Positions 52,180 to 60,112 of a stretch of 64,000 nt of DNA are shown here, one piece after another. Each line of letters opens with the position of its first letter. Within the stretch, counting starts at the first letter, position 1. Where the stretch lies: positions 1 through 64,000 of the forward strand of contig NZ_KB898631.1 of assembly GCF_000377705.1 (NCBI RefSeq), written 5' to 3'. A model generated the notes under the pieces. That model saw nothing but the letters and a program-made list of their open reading frames with translations, was not told the DNA's origin and searched no databases. Source of the stretch: Salsuginibacillus kocurii DSM 18087. Lineage in GTDB: Bacteria; Bacillota; Bacilli; Bacillales; Marinococcaceae. Position numbers and translations under genes: made by a program.

Positions 52180-53592
52180 ATGGTGGTTGGAGACTTTGCA
52201 CATGAAAAAGACATCTTAGTGATCGGTGGAGGGCCCGGCGGCTACCATGCCGCCATCCGGGCTGCGCAGCTCGGGAAAGAGGTCGCTCTCATTGAACGAA
52301 AACGGATCGGAGGAACGTGCTTAAACGAAAGCTGCATACCTTCTAAGTTATTTGCAAACGCCGGAGCCACTCTCCAGTCAGCTCACAAATTTGAAACGTT
52401 TGGCATCACCGGCAGCTCTTCTTTGTCCCTGGACCTGTCAAAGCTCCAACACCAAAAAAGTGAGCTCATCCATGCCCTTACTCAAGGAGTAGAAGCTTTA
52501 CTAAAAAAACATAAAATCGAACGGGTACAAGGGAGCGCTTCTTTTATCTCTGATTCAGAGATAGGTGTTGAAGAACAAGAGCGGTTCGAGAAATATAAAT
52601 TTGAAAAAGCGATTATAGCAACAGGTGCTGTGTATCAACCAGATACGAATCTCCCGTCAGGAGAAGCCAGAGTGTTAACCGGAGCCGACCCTTACGAGTT
52701 GGAAGAGCTGCCAGAGCACCTCGTATTATATGGCTCAGATTATATCACCTTGGAAATCGCTGCTTCTTTTTCAAAGTTTGGAACAAAGGTTACGCTCATT
52801 CTTGATGAGGAGAAAGAGAGCTTCCCTTTTGACCAAACACTGAACCGAGAACTTATGAGATTACTTAAAAAACAGCAGATCAACGTGTATAAAAAGACTA
52901 AATTACTTCACGCCCTCCCCAAAGATGACATGGTAGAAATCAGCCTCGTCTCTCCTAAGGGGGAAACAACTTTGGAAGCGTCACACTTTTATGCTATGGC
53001 TCAGCCCCAACCAAATACAAAGTCCCTGCGCCTTGAAGCTGCAAGTATTGAAACAACCTCTGCCGGCTTTATACCGATTACAACAACAACACAAACTAAC
53101 AACCCCCGTATCTATGCTGTTGGCGATGTGACGGCCTCCGGAGGCCTAGCCGTAGAAGCCATTAAACAAGGAAAAGTAGCTGGCGAACACGCCGCAGGTG
53201 AAAATAGTGAATGGGATCCTGACATTTGTCCTGTCATCGCTCACACGGTGAAACCTCTTGCCAGTGTAGGCTTAACCGAAGAAGAAGCCTTACATGAAGG
53301 ATATGAGGTCTCCACGAACCAATTCCCGCTTGCGTCTAACGGATATGCTGGAATAACCGCTGACAAAGACGGAATGGTAAAGGTAATCAGCGAAAAAGAA
53401 ACCGACGTTCTGCTGGGTTACCACGCGATTGGGACCGGTTCTGTTGAATTAATCAGCACAGCCATTCAAGCCCTGGAAATGGGCGGACGGATCGAGGATA
53501 TGATCTATCCATATTACCCGCACCCTAGCATTAATGAAGCTTGGCTCGAAGCCACCGAAGGTTTACTTGGCAAAGCCGTTCACGGCATGTAA
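52180..53592 (+). CDS. lpdA: Dihydrolipoyl dehydrogenase E3
   Basis: A 470-residue FAD/NAD disulfide oxidoreductase that reoxidises the lipoyl group. FAD motif DILVIGGGPGGYHAAIRAAQ near the N-terminus, redox Cys pair in GGTCLNESCIPSK (C-x4-C), NAD-binding region VLYGSDYITLEIAASFSKFG (Gly positions partly changed from GxGxxG to YGSDYI), second FAD motif IYAVGDVTASGGLAVEAIKQ and the catalytic His-Glu pair in PHPSINEAW. The start abuts the E2 stop. The atypical NAD-binding turn is worth noting. Confidence 0.92.
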   Translation: MVVGDFAHEKDILVIGGGPGGYHAAIRAAQLGKEVALIERKRIGGTCLNESCIPSKLFANAGATLQSAHKFETFGITGSSSLSLDLSKLQHQKSELIHALTQGVEALLKKHKIERVQGSASFISDSEIGVEEQERFEKYKFEKAIIATGAVYQPDTNLPSGEARVLTGADPYELEELPEHLVLYGSDYITLEIAASFSKFGTKVTLILDEEKESFPFDQTLNRELMRLLKKQQINVYKKTKLLHALPKDDMVEISLVSPKGETTLEASHFYAMAQPQPNTKSLRLEAASIETTSAGFIPITTTTQTNNPRIYAVGDVTASGGLAVEAIKQGKVAGEHAAGENSEWDPDICPVIAHTVKPLASVGLTEEEALHEGYEVSTNQFPLASNGYAGITADKDGMVKVISEKETDVLLGYHAIGTGSVELISTAIQALEMGGRIEDMIYPYYPHPSINEAWLEATEGLLGKAVHGM

Positions 53593-53624
53593 ACAGTACC
53601 TTGCAACCATATAGGAGTGGTCAT

Positions 53625-54527
53625 TTGTTTACGAAAGGAAAACTTTCAGAAGAACTAATTGAAGCAGGCAGTGAGAACAGAAAATATTTGTATTATGTGC
53701 CAACTTCCCTGCCAAAAGATAAACCTGTCCCGTTACTTATCAGTTTTCATGGGGCAGGCAGCGACGCTTTTTACCATAGTAGGTTGACCCAGTTTCATAA
53801 ACTTGCAGAAGAAAAACAATTTATGGTCCTTTATCCAGAAGCAAAGCAAGTTCATTCAACCGACTTGCAGAGTAAGCAATGGAATGATGGACGAAAAAGC
53901 AATCCCGCTTACCAGACAGATGTTGAAGATAAGCTGTTTATTGAAAACCTTCTCGATTGGTGGCAAAAAGTACACTTGATAGACGCCTCTCGAATCTATT
54001 TAAGCGGCTTTTCTAATGGAGGAGCCTTCAGCTTACGGCTCGCCTCAGAAAAGCCTGGACGTTTTGCCGGCGTAGGTGCCGTTTCAGGAACAATGCCGCC
54101 GTCTTTGGAGTTTTCCACGGCTTCTCCGCCCCCTCCCCTTATCTTTATTATGGGAGATGAAGACCCGGTTATTCCTTTTACAGACGCCGAGCTGCGAGGA
54201 TGCTCGTCTTTTATAATAAAAGACTTGCTAGATGCAAACCAAACCATTGAGAAGTGGCTCTCCCCTTATGGCGAATCGGTGCACCTTCATAAAGAAAGGC
54301 TGCCGACACGTTCACTGAAAGATCGCTCCCGTGTAGACAAATTCACTTATTCAAATGCACAGGGCCACGTGATCGCCAGCTTTTATACAATTAAAGGTGG
54401 AGGACATACATGGCCGGGCGGCCCCAAACTTCAACTCCCTGAATTCGGCCATGTCAGCCAGCAAATTGATGCCTCTAACGAAATGTGGGAAGCGTTTCGT
54501 TCCTTCTCTTCACTGCAAAAGCAATAA
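53625..54527 (+). CDS. Alpha/beta hydrolase, PHB depolymerase/feruloyl esterase-like (LpqC type)
   Basis: A 300-residue serine hydrolase. The nucleophile is in the lipase box SGFSNGGAF (G-F-S-N-G), the oxyanion region in ISFHGAGSDAF, the catalytic Asp in MGDEDPVIPFTD and the His in GGGHTWPGG. The family (COG3509) includes poly-3-hydroxybutyrate depolymerases and feruloyl esterases. No signal peptide, so it acts inside the cell. The TTG start at 53625 has TAGGAG upstream and avoids a long overlap with E3. It is the last gene of the + operon, 32 bp after E3. Confidence 0.85.
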   Translation: MFTKGKLSEELIEAGSENRKYLYYVPTSLPKDKPVPLLISFHGAGSDAFYHSRLTQFHKLAEEKQFMVLYPEAKQVHSTDLQSKQWNDGRKSNPAYQTDVEDKLFIENLLDWWQKVHLIDASRIYLSGFSNGGAFSLRLASEKPGRFAGVGAVSGTMPPSLEFSTASPPPPLIFIMGDEDPVIPFTDAELRGCSSFIIKDLLDANQTIEKWLSPYGESVHLHKERLPTRSLKDRSRVDKFTYSNAQGHVIASFYTIKGGGHTWPGGPKLQLPEFGHVSQQIDASNEMWEAFRSFSSLQKQ

Positions 54528-54625
54528 AGAAAACTTGGCAAAGACAAGCCTGCGGCGTAGGCTGATCCTTAGTTGCACTTATACCGTTTCCTTCAGATAT
54601 CTTATACATTCTTATGGTGTAAAAA
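54526..54625. repeat. Structured ~95-bp intergenic repeat, copy D
   Basis: Begins at the esterase stop codon: ACTTGGCAAAGACAAGCCTG, CGGCGTAGGCTGATCC, TTAGTTGCACTTATACCG, TTTCCTT, TATACATTCTTATGGTGTAA. It is immediately followed by a strong terminator. Confidence 0.9.
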
Positions 54626-54665
54626 GACGGTCCCATTCGTTTTGGTAAACGATGGGACCGTCTTT
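54623..54665. terminator. Strong bidirectional terminator
   Basis: AAAGACGGTCCCAT(T)CGTTT and AAACGATGGGACCGTCTTT form an 18-bp stem with one bulge; it ends the + esterase operon and the - TRAP operon. Confidence 0.93.
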
Positions 54666-54667
54666 CA

Positions 54668-55984
54668 TCAAGGTTCGCTTTGTCCATTCATCATCTCCGG
54701 CAAAAAGGTAATTAAATCAGGGAAGAAAGTAAAAAAGATTACGGAGAAGATCATGGCAGCAAGCATCGGGACAACCCCTTTAAAGATTTTCTCAATACTG
54801 ATTTCCTTTGTTACTCCGCTGATAATATATACGCTGATGCCTAGAGGTGGTGTGATGAGGCCAATATTCATAACCATCACCATAATCACTCCAAACCAAA
54901 TGCCGTCAAATCCCAACTGTTCCACAAGTGGATAAACGACAGGCAGCGTAAGAACAAGCACTGCTATCCCTTCCAAAAACAAACCAAGAATGAAATAAAC
55001 AAGCAAAATCGCCAACATGATCATAAGAGGCGACCAATTCAGGCCTTCTACAAACAGAGTAATCTCCTGCGGCAGACGACTGAGAGAAAGGAACTGGCTG
55101 AACAACTCCGCTCCAATCAAAATGAAAAAAATCATTGCTGATAAACGTACGGAGTCGCTTAAAGCGTTCATGCATTCTTTCCAGCCCAACCGCCTTGTAA
55201 GGACTGCAAAAAGAAAAGAACCAAAAGCACCGATCGCTCCTGCCTCGGTTGGCGTAAATATTCCTAAATAAATACCACCCACACTTAAAATAAACAACAG
55301 CACAAACGGCCAGACATTTTTTAAAGAGCTGATCCGCTCTCCCCAGTGAGATTTTTCTGAAGGCGGCCCATCAGCCGGAAATTTTCTCACCCATAACCAG
55401 ATGACTACGATAAACAGCACAATTTGTAACAAGCCAGGTACAAGCCCGGCTATTAACAATTCACCAATTGGCTCCATCGTAAGTACACCGTAAAGGATTA
55501 ATATGACGCTCGGAGGAATTAAAATCCCTAGTGTCCCGCCAGCAGCCACACAAGCAGTTGACAGCATAGGACTGTAATTGTAATGACGCATTTCCGGCAA
55601 AGTGATTTTGGCCATCGTTGCTGTGGTGGCGTTCACCGAACCTGAAATAGACGAAAAAATAGCACTCGTTCCGATGGTAGTAATCGCCATTCCTCCACGT
55701 ATGTGACCAATCCATTTATCAATCGAGCGGAAGAGATCTCTCCCAAACCCGCTGTAAGATAAGAACATCCCCATTAGAATAAAAAGGGGAATTACGCTGA
55801 GCGAATACGAGCTAGCTGTACTAAAAGGGATACTCCCTAATTGCACAAAAGCTGTGTCAAATCCCCGGATCGTACCAAATCCTACGGTCCCCACAATAAT
55901 TAAGGAAATGCTGACTGGAACTTTAAACAAAAATAAAACTAGGAGGGCAATAACTCCTACCACCCCTGTCACTTCAGGACTCAT
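54668..55984 (-). CDS. dctM: TRAP transporter large permease DctM
   Basis: A 438-residue membrane protein with about 12-13 segments that forms the ion-coupled channel of a tripartite (TRAP) carrier. Typical blocks: IPLFILMGMFLSYSGFGRDL, GGMAITTIGTSAIFSSISGS, AAGGTLGILIPPSVILILYG, FTPTEAGAIGAFGSFL and ITPPLGISVYIISGV. The second ATG (55984) has AAGGAGG at 8 nt and is preferred. Its start overlaps the dctQ stop by 11 nt. Confidence 0.95.
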   Translation of the reverse strand: MSPEVTGVVGVIALLVLFLFKVPVSISLIIVGTVGFGTIRGFDTAFVQLGSIPFSTASSYSLSVIPLFILMGMFLSYSGFGRDLFRSIDKWIGHIRGGMAITTIGTSAIFSSISGSVNATTATMAKITLPEMRHYNYSPMLSTACVAAGGTLGILIPPSVILILYGVLTMEPIGELLIAGLVPGLLQIVLFIVVIWLWVRKFPADGPPSEKSHWGERISSLKNVWPFVLLFILSVGGIYLGIFTPTEAGAIGAFGSFLFAVLTRRLGWKECMNALSDSVRLSAMIFFILIGAELFSQFLSLSRLPQEITLFVEGLNWSPLMIMLAILLVYFILGLFLEGIAVLVLTLPVVYPLVEQLGFDGIWFGVIMVMVMNIGLITPPLGISVYIISGVTKEISIEKIFKGVVPMLAAMIFSVIFFTFFPDLITFLPEMMNGQSEP

Positions 55985-56486
55985 GCACATCCACCTCCTT
56001 TTCCCCCATTAGGCGTACAACCATTTGCATAAACGCTGTTAAGGAAAAAACAAAGGAGATGATCGCTACAATAAATATGACAGGATAGACACTCAGTCCC
56101 AGGTCACTAGTGGTAACTCCTCGTTCCATAAGGCGCAGGCCGTGTTGAAACAGCTGTATGCTCATAAATAGAACGACGACAGCAACCACAAGATCTACCA
56201 AAGCCTCGACAATCTTTCGAGGCAAAGCAGGAAATTTATCAACTATAAAACCGATCGAAATATGTTCACGATAATATTGAGTCATAGCCAGTGCAAAAAA
56301 CACTATGAGGGCCGACCCTAGTTCCGTAAGTTCAAATGCACCAGCAATCGGCCGGCCCAAAAAGGCCCGGCCGATAACATCGAACGTAGTGACAAGCATG
56401 ACAAAAAACAACGCGGTATTCGATACTGCCATTAAACCGCGGTTCATTTGAAAGACGAATTGTTCAAAGCGTTTCATTTTATTCAC
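55974..56486 (-). CDS. dctQ: TRAP transporter small permease DctQ
   Basis: A 170-residue protein with four membrane segments (NTALFFVMLVTTFDVIGRAF, LGSALIVFFALAMTQYYREH, VDLVVAVVVLFMSIQLFQHG, VIFIVAIISFVFSLTAFMQM), the usual DctQ topology. The conserved DVIGRAFLGRPIAGAFELTE is typical. It is 9 bp downstream of dctP. Confidence 0.93.
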   Translation of the reverse strand: MNKMKRFEQFVFQMNRGLMAVSNTALFFVMLVTTFDVIGRAFLGRPIAGAFELTELGSALIVFFALAMTQYYREHISIGFIVDKFPALPRKIVEALVDLVVAVVVLFMSIQLFQHGLRLMERGVTTSDLGLSVYPVIFIVAIISFVFSLTAFMQMVVRLMGEKEVDVHES

Positions 56487-56495
56487 CCTTTACGG

Positions 56496-57557
56496 TCAGT
56501 CCGCTCCTAATTCAACAGCTCGGTCATATACTTCCTGACCAGGCAGGCCGTCCTCTTCCATACGCTCAATCCAATCATCAATGACGGGCTGAAGACCTTC
56601 TTCCCAGTCTCCTGCTTCATCATCACTGACTTCATGCACTTCAGCGCCTGCTTCTTCCACTGCTTCCATTGCTTCTTGTTCGCGCTCGTCAATAATTTGG
56701 CCGGAGTGTTGGCTCATTTCTGCTCCTGCTAACTCATCAAGAGCTTGTTGAGCTTCTTCATCCAGCATCTCGTAACTACCTTGATTCATCACTGCAAAGA
56801 ATGTCGTCATGTAGAAATCGCCAACGGTCACATAGTCAATTACTTCCTGCAGGCTGTAATCCAACAAGGTGTGAGGCGGTCCGACAGTTCCATCCACAAC
56901 TCCCCGCTCCAACGCTTCATACGTTTCATCCATAGACATGGATACAGGCGTTGCTCCCATTTCTTCCAACCAGGCATTCACTTCTGGGGAAGGAGATCGA
57001 ATTTGTAAGCCTTCAAGGTCCTCGGGACTCTCAACTGGTTGGTCCACCGTGAAAATTTGGCCAGGTTCGGAGGTTGATAACCAAAGAGGGTACGTATCCT
57101 CGTATTCCTCTTGAATTTCTGGGAACTCGTCATACAAATCCCATAACGTTTGGGAAGCTTCTTCCCCCGAAGTACCGACAAATGGAAGCTCCATCACTGA
57201 GGTAAGTGGAAATTGGCTTGGTGTATAACTGTGCACGCTAAATCCAGCATCAGCTACGTTTGTGGCCGCTGCTTCATATTGCCCATCCGGCTCTGCAAGC
57301 TGTCCGCCAGGGTATGATTCAAATTCAACCTGCCCATCTGTTCTGTCTTGCAGTTCCGTAATAAAGTAGTCGACCACATCAGTTTCTTTAATATGGTTTG
57401 AAGGAAAAAAATGAGAAAAGGTTAAACTAACTTCTGCCTCTCCCCCGGTTTCTTCACTACTTGTCTCTTCTATCTCATCTGCCTCCCCGCTTGTTTCCTC
57501 TCCGCAGGCTGAAAGCAAAAGCACCATCGCAACACTTGGCCAGAAAAGCTTTTTCAT
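56496..57557 (-). CDS. dctP: TRAP transporter substrate-binding lipoprotein DctP
   Basis: A 353-residue extracellular binding protein. The signal peptide ends in a lipobox (LLLSACGE; lipidated Cys about residue 18) followed by an acidic linker, as usual in Gram-positive binding proteins from salty habitats. The mature domain carries the DctP pattern, including FESYPGGQLAEPDGQYEA, the conserved Arg of LEGLQIRSPSPEVNAWLEEM (which binds a substrate carboxylate) and ALERGVVDGTVGPPHTLL. The ligand is probably a carboxylate; the operon suggests an aromatic acid such as 4-hydroxyphenylacetate, by inference. AAGGAGGCGG precedes the ATG. Confidence 0.94.
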   Translation of the reverse strand: MKKLFWPSVAMVLLLSACGEETSGEADEIEETSSEETGGEAEVSLTFSHFFPSNHIKETDVVDYFITELQDRTDGQVEFESYPGGQLAEPDGQYEAAATNVADAGFSVHSYTPSQFPLTSVMELPFVGTSGEEASQTLWDLYDEFPEIQEEYEDTYPLWLSTSEPGQIFTVDQPVESPEDLEGLQIRSPSPEVNAWLEEMGATPVSMSMDETYEALERGVVDGTVGPPHTLLDYSLQEVIDYVTVGDFYMTTFFAVMNQGSYEMLDEEAQQALDELAGAEMSQHSGQIIDEREQEAMEAVEEAGAEVHEVSDDEAGDWEEGLQPVIDDWIERMEEDGLPGQEVYDRAVELGAD

Positions 57558-57572
57558 TCTGCCGCCTCCTTA

Positions 57573-57586
57573 TGTTAACGGTTTCA
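57573..57586. promoter_or_regulatory. cre (CcpA) site upstream of dctP
   Basis: On the minus strand TGAAACCGTTAACA matches TGWAANCGNTNWCA at all 14 positions, 16 bp before the dctP start. At this place, downstream of any promoter and after the dapA-like gene's terminator, it could repress a dctP promoter or act as a roadblock. Confidence 0.7.
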
Positions 57587-57716
57587 AAATTCGCGATTCC
57601 CATGAATTCAAAAGATCATCCAACGTCCTCCTGCTAGGCAGAAGCCTCATTAAAGACTCCACTGCCCAGAAGCAGACGTCTACTTCCCTGCATCGACAGC
57701 CACACCCTTCATCACC

Positions 57717-57748
57717 TAAAAGGAGCACAACACTAAGCGTGTTGCGCT
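57717..57748 (-). terminator. Terminator overlapping the end of the dapA-like gene
   Basis: On the minus strand AGCGCAACAC and GTGTTGTGCT pair around a 5-nt loop containing the stop codon, followed by CCTTTTAGG. It may reduce read-through into dctP. Confidence 0.6.
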
Positions 57749-58653
57749 ATTAAGCCATAATTTTCAAGTGTTTCGCGAATCGTTTCTTGCAAATCTGCAT
57801 GCGGAAGATCCATCGGCATCCGAAGATCTGGATTAATTTTACCCATCATGCCAAGAGCGGCTTTTACAGGCGCTGGGTTTGTATCCATAAATAAGACATC
57901 ATTTAATGGCATTAGTTCATAATGAAGCTCCTGCGCTCGCTTAACATCCCCTTCAAACCAGGCATCATGAAGTTCCGCTACTTTCTTTGGCGCCACGTTG
58001 GCAGTTGCGCTGATCGACCCGGCTCCACCGATTGCAAGCATTGGGTAACAAAGCAACTCAATGCCAGAGAAAAGCAAGAAGTCACGACCACACTTAAGCA
58101 TGACTCGATTTACATGCTCGAAGTCTTTGTTAGACTCTTTAGCCCCAATAATGTTCGGGCAGTCCTTTACCAACTCTGCCATCGTATCAACATGAAGGTT
58201 CTGGGCAGTGCGGCCTGGAATGTTATAAATAATAATCGGAATATCCACAGAATCTGCTACCGTCTTAAAGTGTTTATACAACGCGCCTTGATTTGGCTTG
58301 TTGTAATAAGGGACGATAACCATTGCAGCATCCGCACCCATTTCTTGAGCTCGTTTCGTCAGGTACATTGTTTCATCGTGGTTGGTAGAGCCTGTGCCAG
58401 GCGCGAATGGCACACGGCCATTTATCGTTCGTGCGGCATTCTCCATTACTTTTTCACGCTCAGCAGTAGTCATTGAACTCGGTTCCCCGGACGTTCCGGT
58501 TACTGAAATCCCGTGACTTCCGCTTTCCAATTGAAATTCAATTAATTCTGACATTTTTTTAAGATCTAATTCATGACCCGTCGTAAATGGAGTAACGACC
58601 GGAGCGATCGAACCCCGCAATTTTTGCTTAATCTCTGCGTATTTATCTGCCAT
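57733..58653 (-). CDS. DapA-family class I aldolase in the 4-HPA operon
   Basis: A 306-residue (beta/alpha)8 Schiff-base aldolase of the dihydrodipicolinate synthase family. The Schiff-base Lys is about K172 in IIGAKESNKDF, the catalytic Tyr Y143 in IIIYNIPGRT with pyruvate-binding Arg R148, and the VTGTSGEPSSMT loop is in place. The operon context is 4-hydroxyphenylacetate breakdown, which ends with an aldol cleavage of 2,4-dihydroxyhept-2-ene-1,7-dioate to pyruvate and succinate semialdehyde, usually by a class II HpaI enzyme. I infer that this protein does that step; lysine biosynthesis is less likely here. AAGGAGTG precedes the ATG. Confidence 0.85.
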   Translation of the reverse strand: MADKYAEIKQKLRGSIAPVVTPFTTGHELDLKKMSELIEFQLESGSHGISVTGTSGEPSSMTTAEREKVMENAARTINGRVPFAPGTGSTNHDETMYLTKRAQEMGADAAMVIVPYYNKPNQGALYKHFKTVADSVDIPIIIYNIPGRTAQNLHVDTMAELVKDCPNIIGAKESNKDFEHVNRVMLKCGRDFLLFSGIELLCYPMLAIGGAGSISATANVAPKKVAELHDAWFEGDVKRAQELHYELMPLNDVLFMDTNPAPVKAALGMMGKINPDLRMPMDLPHADLQETIRETLENYGLIAQHA

Positions 58654-58683
58654 TTGCTTTCACTCCTTCAGTTATTGGTCGAT

Positions 58684-59544
58684 CTAGCTTGATAGCTGGA
58701 CCGCTTTGTGCTGTGCTTCGGCTGATAGATGGCTTTTAGCCGGGCTAGCCCACTTAACAGTAACCCTTAATTGATTCAAATCTTCTGCCTCACCATAAAT
58801 ATGGACTTCTGGATGCTCTGAACCTGAATATTTCACTTCTGCTAAAGCAGGCAAGTCTTCATTTCCATCCCAAAGTAATACCGAATATTTCCCATCAGCC
58901 GGCAGCACATATTGATCGTACAACTGGTACTTCCATGATTCTCCTTCGTTTAGCAAGAAACCTTCTGTTCGATACGTTTCTCCTAAAAGTTCAGCCACAT
59001 GGTCAAGATAGCCTTCAGTTAATAAATTGCGGATTTTGGTTGAACTAACCTTCTCATCATTTAGTTTATATTTAGGCACTACCGTAACAGACAACTTCCC
59101 CTTTGCATCTGTTGAGAGCTTTTGAATCGTTCCTTCCCCTTTGAACCCATAAGTGTAGTCAAAACCTGCCACCGTATGGGTGCATTTTAGATTTAACAAG
59201 AACTCCTTCACAAAGGTTTGGTGAGGCACCTTAGCCACTTGCATGTCGAATTGGATTAAGTAAAGATAGTCTACACCCATGTCCTCCAACTTTCTTTTTT
59301 TATGCTGAAGGGGAGATAGTAAGCGATGGCGCGGTTCCTTGTTTGGAATCACAGTGCTCGGATGCACGTCAAATGTCATGACTGCCAACTGCTCGCCACG
59401 TTGAATCGCCATATTTTTTGCTTTTTGAATGAGCACTTGATGCCCTTTATGCAATCCATCAAAAAATCCGAGGGCAAACACGGCGGGCTTGCTTGCGCGT
59501 ATAACTTCTTCTGGCACCGGATACGTGAGCTTAATCACTTTCAT
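58684..59544 (-). CDS. RibF-like FAD synthetase, kinase domain not recognisable
   Basis: A 286-residue RibF homologue. The N-terminal FMN adenylyltransferase domain is intact: ALGFFDGLHKGHQVLIQKA (HxGH), VMTFDVHPSTVI, VAGFDYTYGFKGEG and VSSTKIRNLLTEG. The C-terminal ~100 residues, where RibF proteins have riboflavin kinase with a GR-x-G-x-PTAN motif, show no such motif (YRTEGFLLNEGESWKYQLY instead). It would thus convert FMN to FAD but not make FMN. Placed between a flavin reductase and an aldolase gene in an operon with an FADH2-dependent hydroxylase, it probably raises FAD supply. AAAGGAGGT precedes the ATG. The housekeeping ribF must lie elsewhere. Confidence 0.85.
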   Translation of the reverse strand: MKVIKLTYPVPEEVIRASKPAVFALGFFDGLHKGHQVLIQKAKNMAIQRGEQLAVMTFDVHPSTVIPNKEPRHRLLSPLQHKKRKLEDMGVDYLYLIQFDMQVAKVPHQTFVKEFLLNLKCTHTVAGFDYTYGFKGEGTIQKLSTDAKGKLSVTVVPKYKLNDEKVSSTKIRNLLTEGYLDHVAELLGETYRTEGFLLNEGESWKYQLYDQYVLPADGKYSVLLWDGNEDLPALAEVKYSGSEHPEVHIYGEAEDLNQLRVTVKWASPAKSHLSAEAQHKAVQLSS

Positions 59545-59570
59545 CGCTTCTACCTCCTTTGCAATGGTTT

Positions 59571-60035
59571 TTAGGCTTCTTGGAACTGTCGGTACTTGCC
59601 TTCAAAATAATTGAGGGGCTCCCCGTCTTGAACCTCTAAATTAATCACTTCACCGATAAATAACGTATGGTCGCCTTCAACGTGCGTGTTGTGAACTTGG
59701 CATACGATTGAAGCAAGTGAATGATCTAATATAGGCTGGCCTTCAAATCGCTTAAATTCAACATCCCGGCCCTCTTTAACCTGACCTGCAAATACCATCG
59801 ACAGATCTTTCTGTTCTTGAGATAACAGATTGACCGCAAATGTACCTGCTGTTTCAATCTGCTTTTTCATGCGGGCATGATTTGCGACTGAAATTAAAAT
59901 AAGTTTTGGGTCCAGAGAGACGGACATAAAGGCATTTGCCGTCATGCCGTGCACTTCGCCTTCAACTTCTGTAGTAACGACTGTTACCCCTGTTGCAAAC
60001 TTTCCCATTGCTGTCTTAAACAACCGATCATCCAT
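59571..60035 (-). CDS. hpaC: Flavin reductase, HpaC-like
   Basis: A 154-residue flavin:NAD(P)H reductase of the HpaC/FRP small-component family: MGKFATGVTVVTTEVEGEVH, GMTANAFMSVSLDPKLILIS, FAVNLLSQEQKDLSMVFAG and DHTLFIGEVINLEVQDGEPL. It would deliver reduced FAD to HpaB. It is 26 bp upstream of the RibF-like gene and downstream of hpaD on the same strand. Confidence 0.92.
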   Translation of the reverse strand: MDDRLFKTAMGKFATGVTVVTTEVEGEVHGMTANAFMSVSLDPKLILISVANHARMKKQIETAGTFAVNLLSQEQKDLSMVFAGQVKEGRDVEFKRFEGQPILDHSLASIVCQVHNTHVEGDHTLFIGEVINLEVQDGEPLNYFEGKYRQFQEA

Positions 60036-60112
60036 AGAAAACCCTCCTGGCTGTTGTGTTATATTTGCTAACTTGTGAGCTTAGAAAACTCTTAAGCTGT
60101 ATTTGTTATTTC

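Noticed and set aside
54475-54687. Small minus-strand protein over repeat copy D
   Set aside because: The frame crosses a strong terminator and the repeat; no ribosome site or homology supports it.
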